Assembly (NCBI RefSeq): GCF_015477355.1
Contig: NZ_JADLRJ010000001.1
Span: forward strand, 930,001-994,000
Source: Nocardia blacklockiae
GTDB taxonomy: Bacteria; Actinomycetota; Actinomycetes; Mycobacteriales; Mycobacteriaceae
Reading direction: 5' to 3'
DNA: 64,000 nt
The translations under genes and the position numbers were made by a program. This document shows, piece after piece, positions 60,123-64,000 of this stretch; the stretch's first letter is position 1, and each line of letters starts with the position of its first letter. The notes beneath the pieces are model-generated. The model was given only the letters and a program-made list of their open reading frames with translations. It searched no databases and was not told the DNA's origin.

Positions 60123-61115
60123 GTGCGCTTCGGCATTTTCATCCCGCAGGGTTGGCGGCTGGACCTGGTCGGCATCGACCCGGCGGCGCAGTGGGGGGTG
60201 ATGCGGGATCTGGCCCAGCGCGCCGACGCGGGCGACGCGTGGGAGTCGCTGTGGGTGTACGACCACTTCCACACCGTGCCGGTGCCGACCGAGGAGGCCA
60301 CCCACGAGGCGTGGACGCTGATGTCGGCGTTCGGCGCGGTCACCTCCCGAATCCGGCTGGGCCAGATGTGTACCGCGATCAGCTACCGCAACCCGGCCTA
60401 CCTGGCGAAGGTGGCCGCGACGGTGGACCTGATCTCCGGCGGCCGCGTCGAGATGGGCATCGGCGGCGGCTGGTACGAGCACGAGTGGCGCGCCTACGGG
60501 TACGGATTCCCTTCCGCCGGTGAGCGTTTGGGTCGCCTGGACGAGGGCGTGCAGATCTTCCGGCAGGCGTGGCGGACCGGTTCGGCCACCCTCGACGGCA
60601 AGCACTATCAGGTGAACGGCGCGATCGTGCGCCCACTGCCGGTGCAGGAGGGCGGCATTCCGCTGTGGATCGCCGGCGGCGGCGAGAAGAAGACGCTGCG
60701 CATCGCGGCGAAGTACGCCGACTACACCAATTTCAGCGGCGACCCGGAGGGCTTCGCGCACAAGTCGGAGATCCTGCGTCAGCACTGCGCCGACGTCGGC
60801 ACCGACTTCGACGCGATCGTGCGCTCGGCGAACTTCAACGTGGCGATCGGCCGCACCGAGGCCGAGGTCGAGGACCGGATCGCCGCCTACATCGCGCGGC
60901 TGGCCCCGTTCACCGGCGCCGAACAGGCTGAGGCACAGGTGAATCAGCTGTTCCGCGGCACCGCGGCGGTCGGCACGCCCGAGCAGATCGTGGAAAACCT
61001 GAGTCGCGTGCGCGATCTGGGCCTGGGCTACGCCATCCTGAACTTCCCGGAGGCCGCCTACGACACCTCCGGCATCGAGTTGTTCGAGCGCGAGGTCGTG
61101 CCCGCGCTGCGCTGA
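60123..61115 (+). CDS. LLM-class F420-dependent oxidoreductase
   Basis: 330 residues from GTG 60123, seven bases after GAAGGAG. MRFGIFIPQGWRLDLVGIDPA and WESLWVYDHFHTVPVP open the barrel, LGQMCTAISYRNPAYLAKVAATVDLISGGR (motif SYRNPAYLAK) binds the cofactor phosphate, and GIGGGWYEHEWRAYGYGFP fits the TIGR03560 type. F420 use is inferred from family. The stop is followed 13 bases later by a small gene, likely co-transcribed. Confidence 0.88.
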   Translation: MRFGIFIPQGWRLDLVGIDPAAQWGVMRDLAQRADAGDAWESLWVYDHFHTVPVPTEEATHEAWTLMSAFGAVTSRIRLGQMCTAISYRNPAYLAKVAATVDLISGGRVEMGIGGGWYEHEWRAYGYGFPSAGERLGRLDEGVQIFRQAWRTGSATLDGKHYQVNGAIVRPLPVQEGGIPLWIAGGGEKKTLRIAAKYADYTNFSGDPEGFAHKSEILRQHCADVGTDFDAIVRSANFNVAIGRTEAEVEDRIAAYIARLAPFTGAEQAEAQVNQLFRGTAAVGTPEQIVENLSRVRDLGLGYAILNFPEAAYDTSGIELFEREVVPALR

Positions 61116-61128
61116 AGGAGGATCCGCC

Positions 61129-61329
61129 GTGGCCGAGGAGACCGATGCCGTCGCCGTCCTGGAGCGCTGGACGGGTTCCGGCGGCATCTGGCGGGTGCTC
61201 GGCCGCCGCGCGCAGCAGGTGGTGGTGGGCCTGTACGACTGCGCGGGCGGCACGGAGGTGGACCGGCTGGTGTCCACCGACCCGGCCTTGCTGCGGTACC
61301 TCGGCGACCGAGCCAGCAGCGAGGACTGA
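61129..61329 (+). CDS. small conserved protein, 66 residues
   Basis: Starts at GTG 61129 behind AAGGAGG. It opens MAEETDAVAVLERWTGSGG and continues IWRVLGRRAQQVVVGLYDCAGGTEVDRLVSTD: a compact alpha/beta mini-domain with one Cys, ending acidic. It follows the LLM oxidoreductase by 13 bases, so is probably co-expressed; similar small proteins are common in actinobacteria, without known function. It ends 3 bases from a convergent gene. Confidence 0.8.
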   Translation: MAEETDAVAVLERWTGSGGIWRVLGRRAQQVVVGLYDCAGGTEVDRLVSTDPALLRYLGDRASSED

Positions 61330-61332
61330 CCG

Positions 61333-62850
<1,518 letters not shown>

Positions 62851-62963
62851 GAATTCGAGCGTGCCGGTGGCCGATTGCACCGGACTTGCGCGCGCCTTGC
62901 GTGCCGTATGCGCTACCGTTTGGCCGACTCCACCCGAGCAGTATCCGGCGAAAGGCGGACGCG

Positions 62964-63773
62964 ATGACCGGGCCGTCTCCCTACGATGACTACGACCGGA
63001 CGCCGCTGGCCGAGCGGTACGCCGATACGCAACCGGTCGAGGTCGGCGGCGCCCTGGCGTATCCGATGTACCGCGAGGCGCTGGGCCCGGACCCGACCCT
63101 CGTGACCCTCACCCTGCACGCCACCGCACCCCCGCCGGGCCTGCTGGGGCTGGGCATGGGCCTGTCGGTGCTGGGCGGGCATGTCGTGTTGCAGGGCAGG
63201 CGATTACACGGTGTCGACGTGTGGCCCGACGCCATGGCGAACGGGGCGTGCCTGGAGGTGTGCGCCGCCGGTCCGGACGCCTGGATCACGGTGACCCCGG
63301 TGTGGATGGACGCGGCCGGGGCCACTCGGTCGTGGACCGGCAACTACGGCGTGGTGATCGACCGCGCGGAGAACGGTCACCCGCTGCTGCGCTGTAGCGG
63401 CGGCATCGGCCCGCCGGACTTCCGCGAACTGGTGGTGGAGGTCCACACGGTGCCCGCGCCGACGGACCAGAGCCGCTACCGCACCGCCCTCTACGATCTC
63501 GCGGTCGCGATGCACGGCCGCGGCGACGTCGAGCAGGCCTGCGCGCTGTGGAGTCAGGCGGCGGGTTTCGGCCACGCCGGCGCGGCCTACGACCTCGGCG
63601 TGGTCCGGTTCCGCCGCGGCGAGTTCAGCGACGCCGAACGCTGGTGGCGCGCCGCGGCCGACCACGGCGACGTCCGGGCCATGGCCGGCCTCGCCGAAGT
63701 GCTGGAGCGCCAAGGCAATACGGCCGAAGCGCAGCGTTGGCGCGCCGGGGCCGCGGGCTTCCCTCCGGCGTAG
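62964..63773 (+). CDS. Sel1/TPR-repeat protein with unknown N-terminal domain
   Basis: 269 residues from ATG 62964. Residues 1-170 form a beta-rich domain (TLVTLTLHATAPPPGLLGLG, DAWITVTPVWMDAAG, GNYGVVIDRAENG) I do not recognise. Residues 175-265 have Sel1/TPR units: ALYDLAVAMHGRGDVEQACALW, AAYDLGVVRFRRGEFSDAERWW and AMAGLAEVLERQGNTAEAQRW. There is no signal peptide. Probably a scaffold. Confidence 0.75.
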   Translation: MTGPSPYDDYDRTPLAERYADTQPVEVGGALAYPMYREALGPDPTLVTLTLHATAPPPGLLGLGMGLSVLGGHVVLQGRRLHGVDVWPDAMANGACLEVCAAGPDAWITVTPVWMDAAGATRSWTGNYGVVIDRAENGHPLLRCSGGIGPPDFRELVVEVHTVPAPTDQSRYRTALYDLAVAMHGRGDVEQACALWSQAAGFGHAGAAYDLGVVRFRRGEFSDAERWWRAAADHGDVRAMAGLAEVLERQGNTAEAQRWRAGAAGFPPA

Positions 63774-64000
63774 TCACGCGGTGTGCAGCGCGGGCAGCGG
63801 CCCGAGCAGCAGGCTGCCGCCGGCGATGAGGGCGGCCAGGCAGGCGGCGGCGAACACCAGCACCCACAGCAGCGAGGGCAGCCGGGTGAGGTGGGCGAGC
63901 TGATCGGCGTCCGAGCCGTCGCCGCGCACGCGCACCCGCTGCAGTTCCGCCACCGCGCGCAAGCCGCCGAACAGCAGGAACCACGCCACCGCGCACCCGA
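63774..64000 (-). CDS. membrane protein, 5' truncated by the window end
   Basis: The frame is open from the right window edge; at least 71 residues from a GTG at 63989. Two hydrophobic helices (AWFLLFGGLRAVA and SLLWVLVFAAACLAALIAGGSLL) flank a charged segment RVRVRGDGSDADQ. Short actinobacterial membrane protein; no family assigned. Its stop abuts that of the Sel1 protein. Confidence 0.6.
   Translation of the reverse strand, partial: GCAVAWFLLFGGLRAVAELQRVRVRGDGSDADQLAHLTRLPSLLWVLVFAAACLAALIAGGSLLLGPLPALHTA

Overview
The window is very GC-rich actinobacterial DNA, most likely Nocardia or a close mycolic-acid-containing relative. The evidence is an antigen-85-like esterase, a mycobacterial-type integration host factor (mIHF), a DevR/DosR response regulator with Acg-type nitroreductases, an NmtR/CtpJ metal-efflux pair, many LLM-class (some F420-type) oxidoreductases, ANTAR regulators and probable leaderless mRNAs. 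The genus is inferred from gene content; no rRNA is present.

Region 1 (1-11 kb) is mostly housekeeping and scattered metabolic genes: the end of pyrD, a two-gene small-ORF operon, a PfkB-like protein that lacks its catalytic base, a GTP cyclohydrolase II, an acyl-CoA synthetase, a PEBP-family protein, an M20 hydrolase and a secreted Ag85-like esterase. Region 2 (9.4-13.7 kb) is a signalling cluster: CheB, CheR-PAS and two GAF-ANTAR proteins, with no CheA, CheY or receptor. Region 3 (13.5-19.7 kb) is a hypoxia/dormancy-type locus: devR between two Acg-family proteins, with a cysteine-free HesB-like protein, an amidase and a glutamine amidotransferase nearby, and three related DosR-like boxes upstream. 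Region 4 (19.8-33.2 kb) holds two LLM monooxygenases, a GNAT protein, an MFS-ArsR operon with its own palindrome, a TPR/DUF4331 pair, an HD-GYP-like/LuxR fusion and the divergent nmtR/ctpJ pair around a perfect 20-bp palindrome. Region 5 (33.3-37.8 kb) has another LLM oxidoreductase and more signalling proteins (CheB-zinc ribbon, STAS-ATPase, PAS-ANTAR).

Region 6 (37.8-49.1 kb) is catabolic. A five-gene minus-strand operon (NTF2-like, two SDRs, flavoprotein, MHS transporter) faces an IclR regulator. Next comes a homogentisate pathway operon (hmgA, two CoA-transferase subunits, fahA) with its own divergent IclR gene and a conserved protein of unknown function. No maleylacetoacetate isomerase gene is seen. 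A five-copy 32-bp tandem repeat lies where the two IclR genes converge.

Region 7 (49.8-59.4 kb) looks like a defence island: a broken tyrosine recombinase, a degenerate stretch, then an intact, tightly overlapping jetABCD operon (Wadjet, type II gene set) ending next to a tRNA-Leu(GAG) gene. Its base composition is visibly less GC-rich than the flanks. Region 8 (59.5-64 kb) returns to core genes: mihF, an LLM oxidoreductase with a small partner, a flavin monooxygenase, a Sel1/TPR protein and a truncated membrane protein.
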